DNA of 64,000 nt from Dokdonella fugitiva (GCF_014138265.1 NZ_JACGXL010000006.1:1-64000); one strand, 5' to 3'. Shown: positions 54,836 to 63,673, counted from the stretch's first letter. A program made the numbers and translations. The notes: generated from the letters alone by a model not told the origin.

Positions 54836-55620
54836 CGCTGAACTGGTCCGGCCTCGATCTCGCCATCCTCGGGCCCGCGTGCGCGGCGGGGCTGATCGTG
54901 CTGTCGACGCACGTACCGCTCGGCAAGCAGGTGCTCTCGCGCGGCATCATCTTCATCGACCTCGCGATCGCGCAGATCGCCGGCCTCGGCGTGATCCTCG
55001 CGCAGTTCCTCGGCGTCGACGAAGCGAGCTGGGGCGTGCAGGTCGCCGCGGCCATCGCCGCGCTCGCGGGCGCGGGCCTGCTCGCGTGGACCGACCGGCG
55101 CTGGCCCGAATATCAGGAGCCGCTGATCGGCACCTTGTTCGCGCTCGCCGCGACCGGCGGGCTGCTGCTGCTCGCCAACAATCCTCAAGGCGGCGAGCAT
55201 CTCAAGGACCTGCTTGTCGGGCAGATCCTCTGGGTGAGCTACGGCCAGCTCGTGCCGGCACTGTTGCTGTCGGTCGCGCTGCTCGCGTTCATGGGCTGGC
55301 GCCGCGGCGAATTGCACGGCCTGCTGTTCTACGGCCTGTTCGCGCTCGCCATCACGAGCTCGGTTCAGCTCGTCGGCGTCTACCTCGTGTTCGCGAGCCT
55401 GATCATCCCCGCGCTCGCGACGGCCGGCATGCAGGGCAGGGGCCGCCTCGTCGCCGCCTACGTGGTCGGCGCGCTCGGTTACGCGAGCGGCCTCGTGCTA
55501 TCCGCCGTGCTCGACCTGCCGAGCGGCGCGCTCATCGTCTGGATGCTCGCCGCGTGCGGCCTGCTCGCGCAGCTCGTGCCGGCGGTGCGGCGTTCGCATC
55601 CGGCGCATCGCGGCGCCTGA
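54832..55620 (+). CDS. ABC-3-type metal permease (ZnuB-like)
   Basis: 262 residues with eight transmembrane helices and the ABC-3 pattern: GLIVLSTHVPLGKQVLSRGI, FIDLAIAQIAGLGVI, QEPLIGTLFALAATGGLLLL, QILWVSYGQL and QLVGVYLVFASLIIPALAT. Inner-membrane permease for zinc or manganese. GTG start overlapping the substrate-binding gene stop. No ATP-binding (ZnuC-like) gene follows: the next 650 bp are repeats. The ATPase must be encoded elsewhere. Confidence 0.92.
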   Translation: MTLNWSGLDLAILGPACAAGLIVLSTHVPLGKQVLSRGIIFIDLAIAQIAGLGVILAQFLGVDEASWGVQVAAAIAALAGAGLLAWTDRRWPEYQEPLIGTLFALAATGGLLLLANNPQGGEHLKDLLVGQILWVSYGQLVPALLLSVALLAFMGWRRGELHGLLFYGLFALAITSSVQLVGVYLVFASLIIPALATAGMQGRGRLVAAYVVGALGYASGLVLSAVLDLPSGALIVWMLAACGLLAQLVPAVRRSHPAHRGA

Positions 55621-55675
55621 AGTCGCTTGGCGCGGGCGCGCAGGCGCCACTGACGCCCCCTTCGGCGCCGCGCCC

Positions 55676-55699
55676 ACCTCTCCCGCTCGCGGGAGAGGT
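55676..55699. repeat. intergenic hairpin repeat cctctcccgc
   Basis: acctctcccgc-tc-gcgggagaggt, a perfect 11-bp stem followed by caggcgcgggtgagggg. This hairpin with GGTGAGGG tail is a common intergenic repeat of Xanthomonadales and Pseudomonas. It lies 55 bp after the zinc permease gene and may end the transcript. Confidence 0.7.
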
Positions 55700-55754
55700 C
55701 GCGCCGCAGGCGCGGGTGAGGGGAGCCCCGGAGCGGCACGTCGACGAAGAGCCC

Positions 55755-56112
55755 GCTGCTACATCGCATGCACCGCGGCCGGATGCGACTCCAAGTCCCA
55801 TCCATGCGCGTCCGACCCGCATCGATCCCGTTTCAAGCCGCATGCATGCGCCTTCCTCCCCGCACCGCTGCGACTTCGAGCGGCATCATTGCGACTTCAA
55901 CCGGCACCCTTGCGACTTCGAGCCGCACCGCTGAGGCTTCCAGCCGCAACGTTGCCGCTTGAAGTCTCGCGGCTGCGACTTCAAGCCCCGACGCTGCACC
56001 ATCCGAAGGGCAGCGTTGCCGCTTCGACCCGCATCGTTCCGCCTCGAAGTCGCGTGCATGCCGCTCAAAGCCGCACCGATGCCGCTCGAACCCCCAACGC
56101 TGCGCCTCCGAG
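55755..56112. repeat. degenerate 21-bp tandem repeat (minisatellite)
   Basis: About 17 imperfect 21-bp units; clearest from 55861, for example cgcaccgctgcgacttcgagc, ggcatcattgcgacttcaacc and ggcacccttgcgacttcgagc, later drifting with changes and a 1-bp slip near 55860. Because 21 is a multiple of three, every frame on both strands gives a seven-residue periodic peptide (for example CDFERHH on the plus strand), none with a start signal. No gene is supported. From 55621 to 56276 only this array and the hairpin at 55676 stand out. Confidence 0.8.
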
Positions 56113-56276
56113 GCACAACCCGGACGCGCCGACCGCCGCGCACCCCGTCGCAACACCCATCGCAGGCCGCACGATCGTGAGCAAGCCTCGCGGCTGCTGA
56201 AATCAAACCGCTCGTGCAAGATCGTGCGTAACACGAACGGGCTTTTGCCCCCGATGAAACCGCTCCGGAACGCTTC

Positions 56277-56525
56277 ATGAGCGCCACCATCCGCCTGCCC
56301 GACGAACTCGAGGCCCGCGTGGCCAAGGCGGGGAAACAGGGTGGGACCACCCCGCACGACTTCATCCTCGAAGCGATATCGGAAAAGGCCGATCTGGCGG
56401 CGCAGCGCGCCGAGTTTCACGCCGTGGCGGATCAACGCTACGCCGAATTCGTCGAGTCCGGGAAGAGCGTCCCCTGGGAGGATGCGCGCGCCTATCTCAA
56501 GAAGCGGCTGGCAGGAACGTCCAAC
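56277..56525 (+). pseudogene. truncated ribbon-helix-helix antitoxin-like gene
   Basis: The first ~83 codons give a CopG/RHH-type antitoxin: SATIRLPDELEARVAKAGKQ, AHDF-like HDFILEAISEKADLA, then RYAEFVESGKSVPWEDARAY. Homologues end soon after ARAYLKKRL. Here the frame reads on without a stop into the reverse complement of the S10 peptidase gene, whose coding end lies at 56526, so the antitoxin's 3' end is lost. No toxin gene follows. It is unlikely to make the native protein. Confidence 0.6.
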
Positions 56526-58028
56526 TCAGTGCGCCGCGTACAGCTTCATGACGTCGCGACGCAACGAGGCCTGGCTGTCGCCGCGGCTGTAGAACATGTG
56601 GCCGCCCGGGTACTCGGCGACGCGCACGCGGTTCGGGTCGCCCATCACGGGCATCTGGTCGACGATGAGGACGGATGCCATGAACGGGCACGACAGGTCG
56701 CCCCAACCGTGCGCGATGAGCACCTGCAGCTTGGAGTCGATCGCGACCGACTGGCGCAGTTGCTGCACCGAGCCCTTGTCCATCTCGTCGCCGCGCTCCC
56801 ACGCCTTGTTCACCTCGTAGCTCAGCGCGTTGTAGCGGCCGCTGTACTTCCAGCCGACCGTATGCGTGATGAAATCGACCATCGCGGTCGTGGTCGGCGC
56901 GATGATGCCGTCGAGGATCGGGTCGTTCGTGCGCTGCGCGGGAGCGAACGGGAACGGATCCCACGCGGTGACGTTGGAATCGTAGCGGCTGCCGAGCTTG
57001 CCCTCGTCGCGGAACACCTCGCGCAGGTAGGCCTGCGTTTCGAGCCGGCCGCCGGAACGGCGCACGAACTCGGCATCGAGCCCGGACAGGTCCGTCACGC
57101 GCTTGACGATGCGCTCGACCGCATGCGGATCGCTGCGGCCCTTGAGCAGGTCGGTCACGTAGTCGCCGCGCGTGTAGGCGACGACGTCGGCCATCGCCGT
57201 GTCGGTGAGCTTGCCGTGCCGCTCGAGGTTCGCCGCGGCGATGCTCGGCAGGGTGAGCATCCACGGCAGCGGCGACAGGTCGCCGTTGTCGTCCGCGCCC
57301 GGATCGAGGTACGGCGACACGAGCACGAGGCCGTTCATCGCCACGCCGAGGCGCGTCTGCAGGAAGTGCGTGATGCGCGGGCCGCGGAAGCCGCCGTAGC
57401 TCTCGCCGACGAGGTACTTGCGCGACAGCAGGCGATCGTTCTTGACCAGCCAGTCGTAGACGATGCGCGAGAGGTACTCGATGTCGGCGCCGGTCGAGTA
57501 GAACTTCTTCTTCGCCTCGTCCTCGGGCACGCGCGCGCGACTGAAGCCGGTGCCGACCGGGTCGATGAACACGAGATCGGTGAAGTCGAGCCAGCTGCCC
57601 GGATTGTCGCGCGGCGTCGCCGGATCGGACGGACTGTTGCCTTCGGCGCCGAACTGCACGCGCTTGGGGCCGAGCGCGCCGAGGTTGAGGTAGACCGACG
57701 ACGCTCCCGGGCCGCCGTTCAACGCGAACGTCACGGGCCGATCCTTGCCCGGCACCGTGTAGGCGACGAACATGACGTCGGCGATCGTCTTGCCCTTCTC
57801 GTCGAGCACGGGCAGCGATCCGACCGTCGCGTCGTACGAGAGCGAGCGGCCGTCGATCGTGGTCTGCTGGTGCACCGTGCGGTCGGCCGGGAACGCGGGC
57901 AGCTTGGCGTAGTCGTCGCCCTTCGATTCCTTCCCGGCGTCCTTGCCACCGGCCTCGGCGGCGAATGCGAGCGGACTCGCGAACAGCAGGCAGGCAGCGA
58001 ACAGCATGGCCAGCGATGGCGTCTTCAT
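56526..58028 (-). CDS. S10-family serine carboxypeptidase, secreted
   Basis: 500 residues with a signal peptide (MKTPSLAMLFAACLLFASPL). S10 alpha/beta hydrolase: oxyanion region LNGGPGASSVYLNLGALGPK, nucleophile Ser in YLVGESYGGFRGP, then catalytic Asp (HGWGDLSCPFMAS) and His (PGGHMFYSR). Removes C-terminal residues from peptides in the periplasm. ATG 58028. Its stop abuts the truncated antitoxin gene on the other strand. Next gene on the minus strand (SpoIID-like) starts farther upstream and is separate. Confidence 0.92.
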   Translation of the reverse strand: MKTPSLAMLFAACLLFASPLAFAAEAGGKDAGKESKGDDYAKLPAFPADRTVHQQTTIDGRSLSYDATVGSLPVLDEKGKTIADVMFVAYTVPGKDRPVTFALNGGPGASSVYLNLGALGPKRVQFGAEGNSPSDPATPRDNPGSWLDFTDLVFIDPVGTGFSRARVPEDEAKKKFYSTGADIEYLSRIVYDWLVKNDRLLSRKYLVGESYGGFRGPRITHFLQTRLGVAMNGLVLVSPYLDPGADDNGDLSPLPWMLTLPSIAAANLERHGKLTDTAMADVVAYTRGDYVTDLLKGRSDPHAVERIVKRVTDLSGLDAEFVRRSGGRLETQAYLREVFRDEGKLGSRYDSNVTAWDPFPFAPAQRTNDPILDGIIAPTTTAMVDFITHTVGWKYSGRYNALSYEVNKAWERGDEMDKGSVQQLRQSVAIDSKLQVLIAHGWGDLSCPFMASVLIVDQMPVMGDPNRVRVAEYPGGHMFYSRGDSQASLRRDVMKLYAAH

Positions 58029-58141
58029 GGGCGTCCCCGGCGGTCGGCATGACCGCAAACCGCCAGCGTAGGGCGCGGGGTGCGCGACGCGATGTGCCGG
58101 AAGTCGTGCACGGCGAGCGCGGCGCCTGCCGCTGCGCTTCC

Positions 58142-59938
58142 CTAAAGCGCCGCGTCGAAGCCGTCGGCGTGGATGCGGTCGTCGAGTATCCGCACCGCAG
58201 CCGGCAGCGTGGCGAGCGCGAGCGGCATGTCGCCGGCGCCGATCGCGCCGTCCTCGTCGACGTCGAGGTAGAGCGAGAGCAACACGTCGTACGCGCCAGC
58301 CGGCGTCGCGGCAGGCACGTCGAACGCCCGGGCGATCGCCTGGTCGCCGGGCGGCAGGTTCAGCGGAGCATCGTTCGCGGGGTCATCGACGTAGCCGACG
58401 CCGCTGCGGTGCAGGCTCGCGCCGACGAGCACGTGCGCGTGCGTCGCGCCCGCGGCGTTGCCGGCGGTCGCAGACAGCTGCAACGTCGCACCGGGAGCGA
58501 TCGCCGACGGCGTCGCCGCGACCGCGGACAGCGAGAGCGGCGACGTCATCACGGCGGTGCGCTGGCCCGTGCCCGCGCCGCCCGCGTTGCCGTTGTCGTT
58601 GTAGTAGTGATCGACGATCCACGGCCAGCGCCGCGCGCTCGCGTCGATCGCCCAGCGCTGCGTGCCCCACTGCGACATGCCGCGGCCATGGCCGAAGCAG
58701 CCGTGGCCGGCGCCGACTGCGTCGGCGAGGCAGGGCCAGCCGTTCGCCGGCGAACCCGCGAAACCGTTGCCGCAGGAGAGATCGCTGTTGCTGCACGAGA
58801 GGCCGTCGCCGGGATCGTCCCAGCTGTTGTTCTCGGCCGAATATTCGGCGGACGCCGCTTCGCTGCCGCTGCGAGTGAGCAGGATGCCCGGCGTGCGCGC
58901 GACGGCGGCGTCCGTGCTCGCCGAGGTGCCCGCGTCGTTGACCTGGCAGCATGCACTCGAGCAGATGTCGAAGTTCGCGCCGATCGGGTGCGCCGTGCGC
59001 CATGCGCCGTAGCTGCGATAGGCGATGCTGCCGGCGCGCAGGCTCTGCGCGTTCCAGCTCGCGATCCATTCGCTGTCGAGGCCGCGCCGGACGTAGGTTT
59101 CGAGCGGCAGCACGCAGGTGTGCGTGCAGCTTCCGGTGCAGCACGACTGCGTGCAGGCCCCGTCGGCGTAGCCGACGCGGATCGTCGCCGGCGGCGCCAG
59201 CAGGGGTGCGAGCGCGCCGCCCGTCGGCGGGACGTCCATGCGCACCGGCGCCGTCGACGCGTCAGCGGTCGTGCCGGCGGCGCCGCTCGGGCGATCACGC
59301 GCGCCGAGTTCGATCTCGCCTAACGCGGCCGTGTCTTCGCCGAACGCGAGCAGCACGCGCTGCACGCCGGCGATGCGCGCGAGGCCGTTGCGTTCGACGT
59401 CGGCGTAGCCGTCGGCGTGCGCATGCACCGACGTGCGGTCCGTCGCCGCGGCGTCCGCGTCGACGGGGTCGAGTTCGAGCTCGAAGTAGCCCGACGCATC
59501 GGTCGTCGCGAGCCGCCCTTCGACCTCGACGCGCGCGTCGGCGAGCGCGCGGCCGTCGATCGCGGCGCGTGCGTAACCTTGCAGCCAGCGCGCGTGCGGC
59601 ATCGCTTCCGCGCGTCGCGCGAGCCGCGCATGGGCGGCCGGCTCGTCGAGCGGATCGAGCAGGATCGTCGTCGGCGCGTCGCCGTCGCCGAGCACGATGT
59701 CGATCGCGCGATGCGCGGCCGCTTCGACGCGCAGGTGCGCGGGCAGGGCGATCGCGTGGCGGCGCAGGAGGCCGTCGAGGACGATCGCGTCGTCGCCGCC
59801 GGTCGCGTCGATGCGCGATGCACGCGCGTCGAGCGGCGCGCCCGTGGACGCGTCGCGCACGGCGAGCTCGACCGCGTGCGCCGGCAGCGCGCAGGCGAGC
59901 GCGAGCAGCACGATCCGGCACGGGTTGATCGGCATCAT
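58142..59938 (-). CDS. secreted SpoIID/LytB-domain protein with DGFD end
   Basis: 598 residues. The ATG at 59938 has gaggag 6 bp upstream; signal peptide PCRIVLLALACALPAHA. A ~180-residue N-terminal region with a carboxypeptidase-like repeat (TTDASGYFELELDP), then Cys-rich CTQSCCTGSCTHTC, the SpoIID/LytB domain (~270-440: VLPLETYVRRGLDSEWIASW, YRSYGAWRTAHP, GHGRGMSQWGTQRW) and a C-terminal beta domain ending RIHADGFDAAL. SpoIID is a peptidoglycan lytic transglycosylase in spore formers; here the organism does not sporulate, so it may trim murein at the surface. At least ten cysteines are visible. Confidence 0.8.
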   Translation of the reverse strand: MMPINPCRIVLLALACALPAHAVELAVRDASTGAPLDARASRIDATGGDDAIVLDGLLRRHAIALPAHLRVEAAAHRAIDIVLGDGDAPTTILLDPLDEPAAHARLARRAEAMPHARWLQGYARAAIDGRALADARVEVEGRLATTDASGYFELELDPVDADAAATDRTSVHAHADGYADVERNGLARIAGVQRVLLAFGEDTAALGEIELGARDRPSGAAGTTADASTAPVRMDVPPTGGALAPLLAPPATIRVGYADGACTQSCCTGSCTHTCVLPLETYVRRGLDSEWIASWNAQSLRAGSIAYRSYGAWRTAHPIGANFDICSSACCQVNDAGTSASTDAAVARTPGILLTRSGSEAASAEYSAENNSWDDPGDGLSCSNSDLSCGNGFAGSPANGWPCLADAVGAGHGCFGHGRGMSQWGTQRWAIDASARRWPWIVDHYYNDNGNAGGAGTGQRTAVMTSPLSLSAVAATPSAIAPGATLQLSATAGNAAGATHAHVLVGASLHRSGVGYVDDPANDAPLNLPPGDQAIARAFDVPAATPAGAYDVLLSLYLDVDEDGAIGAGDMPLALATLPAAVRILDDRIHADGFDAAL

Positions 59939-60124
59939 CACGGGCTCCTCCCCACGGCTGGTCTATTGAGCCCTGATCGCCGCCGGCGGGCAATCCGCCG
60001 ATGGCAAAGCGCGTGTAGGCTTTTCGCGCGCCGGTCATGCGCGCATCCCGCAGGTCCGGTAGCATCGCCGCAACGGCCGCGCCGGACTGCACCACGCGGT
60101 CATCCAGCAGACCAGGGGGTCGCC

Positions 60125-61243
60125 ATGCATCGCACTCTGTCCGTCGCCGCATTCGTCGTCGGCGCATTCGCTTCCACCGTTTCCTTCGCCGCCGAAACCG
60201 CCGATGGGCGCAGCGCCGCGAGCCGGCCCGCCGCGGCGCCTGCGAGTGCCCCGGCGACGACGCCGCAGCGCGCCGCGCGGACCGACGTCGGCACGACGCC
60301 GCAGCCGAACGACACCGTCGTCGCCGACGACCAGATCGTGCAGGGCTCGCAGTGCGTCGGCCTCGATTGCGTCGACAATGAATCGTTCGGTTTCGACACG
60401 CTGCGCCTCAAGGAGAACAACACGCGCATCGTGTTCTTCGACACCTCGGTCGATCCGTTCCCGAACCACCACTGGCAGCTCACCGCGAACGACACCCAGA
60501 CGGGCGGCCTCAACCGCTTCTCGATCGAGGACCTCACCGCGGCGACGATCCCGTTCACCGTGCGCTCCGCGCCGAACAATTCGCTCTACATCGGCGACAC
60601 CGGCAACATCGGCATCGGCACGGGCGCGCCGGCATTCGACGTGCACATCCTGACGACCGACACGCCGGGCGTCCGCCTCGACCAGAGCAACGGCGGCGGC
60701 TTCACCGCGCAGACCTGGGACGTCGCCGGCAACGAGGCGAACTTCTTCGTGCGCGACGTGACCGGCGGCTCGCTGCTGCCGTTCCGCATCCGCCCGGGCG
60801 CGCCGACGTCGAGCATCGACATTTCGGCGAGCGGCAACGTCGGCATCGGCACCGCCTCGCCCGCGGCCAAGCTCGACGTCGCCGGCGACATGCTCGTGCA
60901 CGGGACCATCGCGCAGCTGTCGAGCCGCAGCGCGAAGGAGCACTTCGTGCCGGTCGACGGCGCGGGCGTGCTCGCCCGGCTCGCGGCGCTGCCGATCAAC
61001 ACCTGGAATTACATCGGCGCCGGCGACGGCGATCGCCATCTCGGCCCCGTCGCGGAAGACTTCCACGCCGCGTTCGGGCTCGGCGCGAGCGACCATTTCG
61101 TCGCGCCGACCGACGTCGCGGGCGTCGCGCTCGCGTCGGTGAAGGCGCTGCAGGACGAAGTGCGCGAGCGCGACGAGCGCATCGACAAGCTGGAGGCGCG
61201 CCTGCGTGAACTCGAGGATCTCATCCGCCACGGCGCGCGCTGA
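60125..61243 (+). CDS. secreted protein with S74 (endosialidase-chaperone-like) C-terminus
   Basis: 372 residues, signal peptide 1-22. The middle has repeated beta motifs (GDTGNIGIGTGAPAFDVHI and ASGNVGIGTASPAAKLDVAG) typical of phage-tail-like trimeric fibres; the C-terminal (~270-372) resembles the intramolecular chaperone of tail spikes (SSRSAKEHFVPVDGAGVLAR, LGPVAEDFHAAFGLG, then coiled coil LEARLRELEDLIRH). Here no phage genes are near and the protein is exported, so it is a bacterial surface fibre-type protein. Autocleavage not shown. The next gene begins 10 bp later. Confidence 0.75.
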   Translation: MHRTLSVAAFVVGAFASTVSFAAETADGRSAASRPAAAPASAPATTPQRAARTDVGTTPQPNDTVVADDQIVQGSQCVGLDCVDNESFGFDTLRLKENNTRIVFFDTSVDPFPNHHWQLTANDTQTGGLNRFSIEDLTAATIPFTVRSAPNNSLYIGDTGNIGIGTGAPAFDVHILTTDTPGVRLDQSNGGGFTAQTWDVAGNEANFFVRDVTGGSLLPFRIRPGAPTSSIDISASGNVGIGTASPAAKLDVAGDMLVHGTIAQLSSRSAKEHFVPVDGAGVLARLAALPINTWNYIGAGDGDRHLGPVAEDFHAAFGLGASDHFVAPTDVAGVALASVKALQDEVRERDERIDKLEARLRELEDLIRHGAR

Positions 61244-61253
61244 GGAGGCCGCC

Positions 61254-62288
61254 ATGTCGCGCCTTTCCTTGTTCGCGCGCGCGGCGCTCGCTGCGCTGCC
61301 CGCGTTCGTCGCACTGCCCGCACCTGCGAGCGTGCTCACTCTTTCGCGCCAGGACGATGCCACCGCGATCGTGCGCGACGCCGCCAGCGGCGACGTCACG
61401 AGCGGCGTACTCGCCGCGTCCTCGGATCGCCTGCTCGTGCCGCTCGGCGCGCTCGCGGCCGACGACGCGCACCACCTCCTGTACGTCGCGGTCGCGCCGG
61501 ATCCCGCAGGCGCCATGCCGGGCGCGCCGGTCGCGATCGTGCCGGTCGCCTACGGCGTTTCGCCGGTACCGAGTGGAACGGTCGTCGCGCCGGACGGTAT
61601 GACGGTCGCCGCGCTCGCGTTCGACGCGCCCGCCTCGCGCCTCGTGGGCCTGTTCGTCGATCCCGCAGGCATCGCACAGGCGCAGATATTCAGCGTCGCG
61701 ACCCATGGCGGCACGGCGCTCGATCCGCCGGTCACCACGCCCGCCATGGGGGGCTGCTGCCGCCTCGCAGCCGGCATCGCCGCATGGCGCGCGACCAGCG
61801 AGGACCTGCTCATGGTCGGCCGCCGCGACGGCGACACCGAGGACCATCTGCTGCGCTTCGACTTCGCGAGCGGCCTCGCGCTGACCGACGCCTATCCGAT
61901 CGCCGGCGACCACGTCGTCGCGCTCGCGGTCGACGCGGCCGACAGCAACGTCTACGCGGTGCTGCGCAGCGCGCTCGACTTCACCTACCTCGCGCGCGTG
62001 ACCTGGTCGACGCCGGGCTCGCCGGTCACGCTGTCGGCGATCGGCAGCGCGCCGGCGACGTGCTGCTTCGTCGGTACCGGCCCGGGGGCGATCGACGGCG
62101 CCCTCGGCGCGCGCGCGATGCACGTGTTCGGCAAGGATGCGGCGACACCCGCGGCGATGCAGCTGTACGCGTTCGACCTCGCCAGCGGCAACCCGACGGT
62201 CGCGAATGCAGCGACCGACGGCTACGGCTTGTGGACCGATGGCGCGGCGGTCGTCGACGACGTGATCTTCGCCGACGGCTTCGACTGA
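61254..62288 (+). CDS. secreted beta-propeller-like protein with DGFD end
   Basis: 344 residues; signal peptide MSRLSLFARAALAALPAFVA. The body looks like a propeller of six or seven ~45-residue repeats (HHLLYVAVAPDPAG, DNVYAVLRSALDFTYLARVT, etc.) and ends VVDDVIFADGFD. Close behind the S74-type gene (gaggagg ribosome site), so they probably form an operon. Function unknown; extracellular. Convergent with the methyltransferase gene at a 7-bp gap. Confidence 0.7.
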   Translation: MSRLSLFARAALAALPAFVALPAPASVLTLSRQDDATAIVRDAASGDVTSGVLAASSDRLLVPLGALAADDAHHLLYVAVAPDPAGAMPGAPVAIVPVAYGVSPVPSGTVVAPDGMTVAALAFDAPASRLVGLFVDPAGIAQAQIFSVATHGGTALDPPVTTPAMGGCCRLAAGIAAWRATSEDLLMVGRRDGDTEDHLLRFDFASGLALTDAYPIAGDHVVALAVDAADSNVYAVLRSALDFTYLARVTWSTPGSPVTLSAIGSAPATCCFVGTGPGAIDGALGARAMHVFGKDAATPAAMQLYAFDLASGNPTVANAATDGYGLWTDGAAVVDDVIFADGFD

Positions 62289-62295
62289 AACCGCG

Positions 62296-62934
62296 TCACG
62301 CCGACGCCTCGTACAACGCGAACGAGGTGTCGGCGGTCGCCATGCGCGTTTCGCGCCGGCGCAGCCAGGCCGCATCGCCGAGCTGGCGATCGAAGTGGTC
62401 GTGGTTGAAGTAGGCGACGTAGAGCGTGCGCGGCGCGCGTTGCAGCGACGCCTGCAGTTGCCCGATCACGCGGTCGAGCACGGCGCCACGGAACGGGTTG
62501 TAGAAGTAGGCGAGGTTGACGTCGTCGGGCACGACGAACGCGCCGGCGTCGCCCCGTTCGACGCACACGTCCTGCGTGCGCCGGCCGCGCATCGCGGCGA
62601 GGTTCGCGCGCGCGTCCTCGGCGAGCCGCGACAGCTCGACGCCGATCACGCGGCGATACGGCCGCGCGGCCGCGGCGACGAGCACGCGGCCGCGGCCGCA
62701 GCCGTAGTCGAGCAGCACGCGCTCGCGCTCGTCGAGCGGGACGCACGCGAGCGCGGCGCGCACGTGGCGCCACGGCATCGTCGCGTAGTGCACCGATTCG
62801 CGCACATCGGTGCCGAGCTCGCCGGTCGACGCGTAGCCACCGGTGTCGACGCCGTACCAGCGGTCGCGCGCGAGGTCGTCGGCGCGGTCGAGCGCCTTGC
62901 GCGTGAACGCGGCGAGGGTGCCGAATGCGGCCAT
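62296..62934 (-). CDS. class I SAM-dependent methyltransferase
   Basis: 212 residues. SAM site VLLDYGCGRGRVLVAAA and acidic GVELSRLAEDARANL, then DVNLAYFYNPFRG, a motif-IV-like NPF. An N-terminal region RWYGVDTGGYASTGELG is typical of a family of unnamed methyltransferases in this order. Substrate unknown. Starts 4 bp after the rsmE stop, same strand. Confidence 0.8.
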   Translation of the reverse strand: MAAFGTLAAFTRKALDRADDLARDRWYGVDTGGYASTGELGTDVRESVHYATMPWRHVRAALACVPLDERERVLLDYGCGRGRVLVAAAARPYRRVIGVELSRLAEDARANLAAMRGRRTQDVCVERGDAGAFVVPDDVNLAYFYNPFRGAVLDRVIGQLQASLQRAPRTLYVAYFNHDHFDRQLGDAAWLRRRETRMATADTSFALYEASA

Positions 62935-62938
62935 CGCG

Positions 62939-63673
62939 TCAGAGGTCGCCGTGGATCGCCTGCAGCGCGGCGAGCGCCGCGAGCCCGGCGGTCTCCGTGC
63001 GCAGGATGCGCGGGCCGAGCCGCAGGCCGCGGAAACCCGCCTGCGCGAGCGTGGCGAGATCGTGTTCGGAGAGCCCGCCCTCGGGTCCGACCACGAGTGT
63101 CGCACTGGTGCCCGGATCGAGCGCGCGCGCGTTCGCATCGCCGTGCGGATCGAGCGCGAGGCGCAAGCCGGCGTCCTCGCCGAGCGAGGCGGCCCAGTCG
63201 GCGAGCTTCATCGGCTCGGCGAGTACGGGCAGGCGGTTGCGCCCGCACTGCTCGCATGCGGACGCGAGCACGGCTTCCCAGTGCGCGACGCGGCGTTCGG
63301 CGCGTTCGGCGTCGAGTTTCACTTCGGTGCGATCGGTCACCAGCGGCACGATGCGCGCGACGCCGAGTTCGGTCGCCTTCTGCAGGATCCAGTCCATCTT
63401 CTCGCCTCGCGCGATGCCCTGGCCGAGCGTGATGCGCAACGGACTCTCGCGATCCGCACTCGCCGCGGGCTCGAGCACGTGCGCGGTGACCGCGCGCTTG
63501 GCCAGCGAAGCGATCTCGCCGGTGAACTCGCCGCCTTCGCCGTTGAACAGGCGCAGCGGATGACCGCGGTCGAGGCGCAGCACGCGCGCGATGTGCTCGC
63601 CGGCCTGCACCGGCAATTCGACGACACGACCCGGATGCAACGGCAGTGGAACGTAGATACGGGGAATGCGCAT
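62939..63673 (-). CDS. rsmE: 16S rRNA (uracil-1498-N3)-methyltransferase
   Basis: 244 residues. RsmE (SPOUT) methylates N3 of U1498 in 16S rRNA. N-terminal PUA-like RIPRIYVPLPLHPGRVVELP, then knotted SPOUT domain: QKATELGVARIVPLVTDRT, VVGPEGGLSEHDLATLAQAG and RGLRLGPRILRTETAGLAAL. The ATG at 63673 is used. Followed closely by the methyltransferase gene at 62934. Confidence 0.94.
   Translation of the reverse strand: MRIPRIYVPLPLHPGRVVELPVQAGEHIARVLRLDRGHPLRLFNGEGGEFTGEIASLAKRAVTAHVLEPAASADRESPLRITLGQGIARGEKMDWILQKATELGVARIVPLVTDRTEVKLDAERAERRVAHWEAVLASACEQCGRNRLPVLAEPMKLADWAASLGEDAGLRLALDPHGDANARALDPGTSATLVVGPEGGLSEHDLATLAQAGFRGLRLGPRILRTETAGLAALAALQAIHGDL

Noticed and set aside
55755-56112. 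CRISPR array
   Set aside because: Units are contiguous and degenerate with no unique spacers, and no cas genes are present.
55833-56435. Periodic peptides over the 21-bp array, possible repeat protein
   Set aside because: Every frame is periodic because the unit is a multiple of three, and none has a ribosome site or signal peptide.
60125-61243. Prophage tail fibre
   Set aside because: Signal peptide present and no phage gene nearby; it is treated as a bacterial exported protein.
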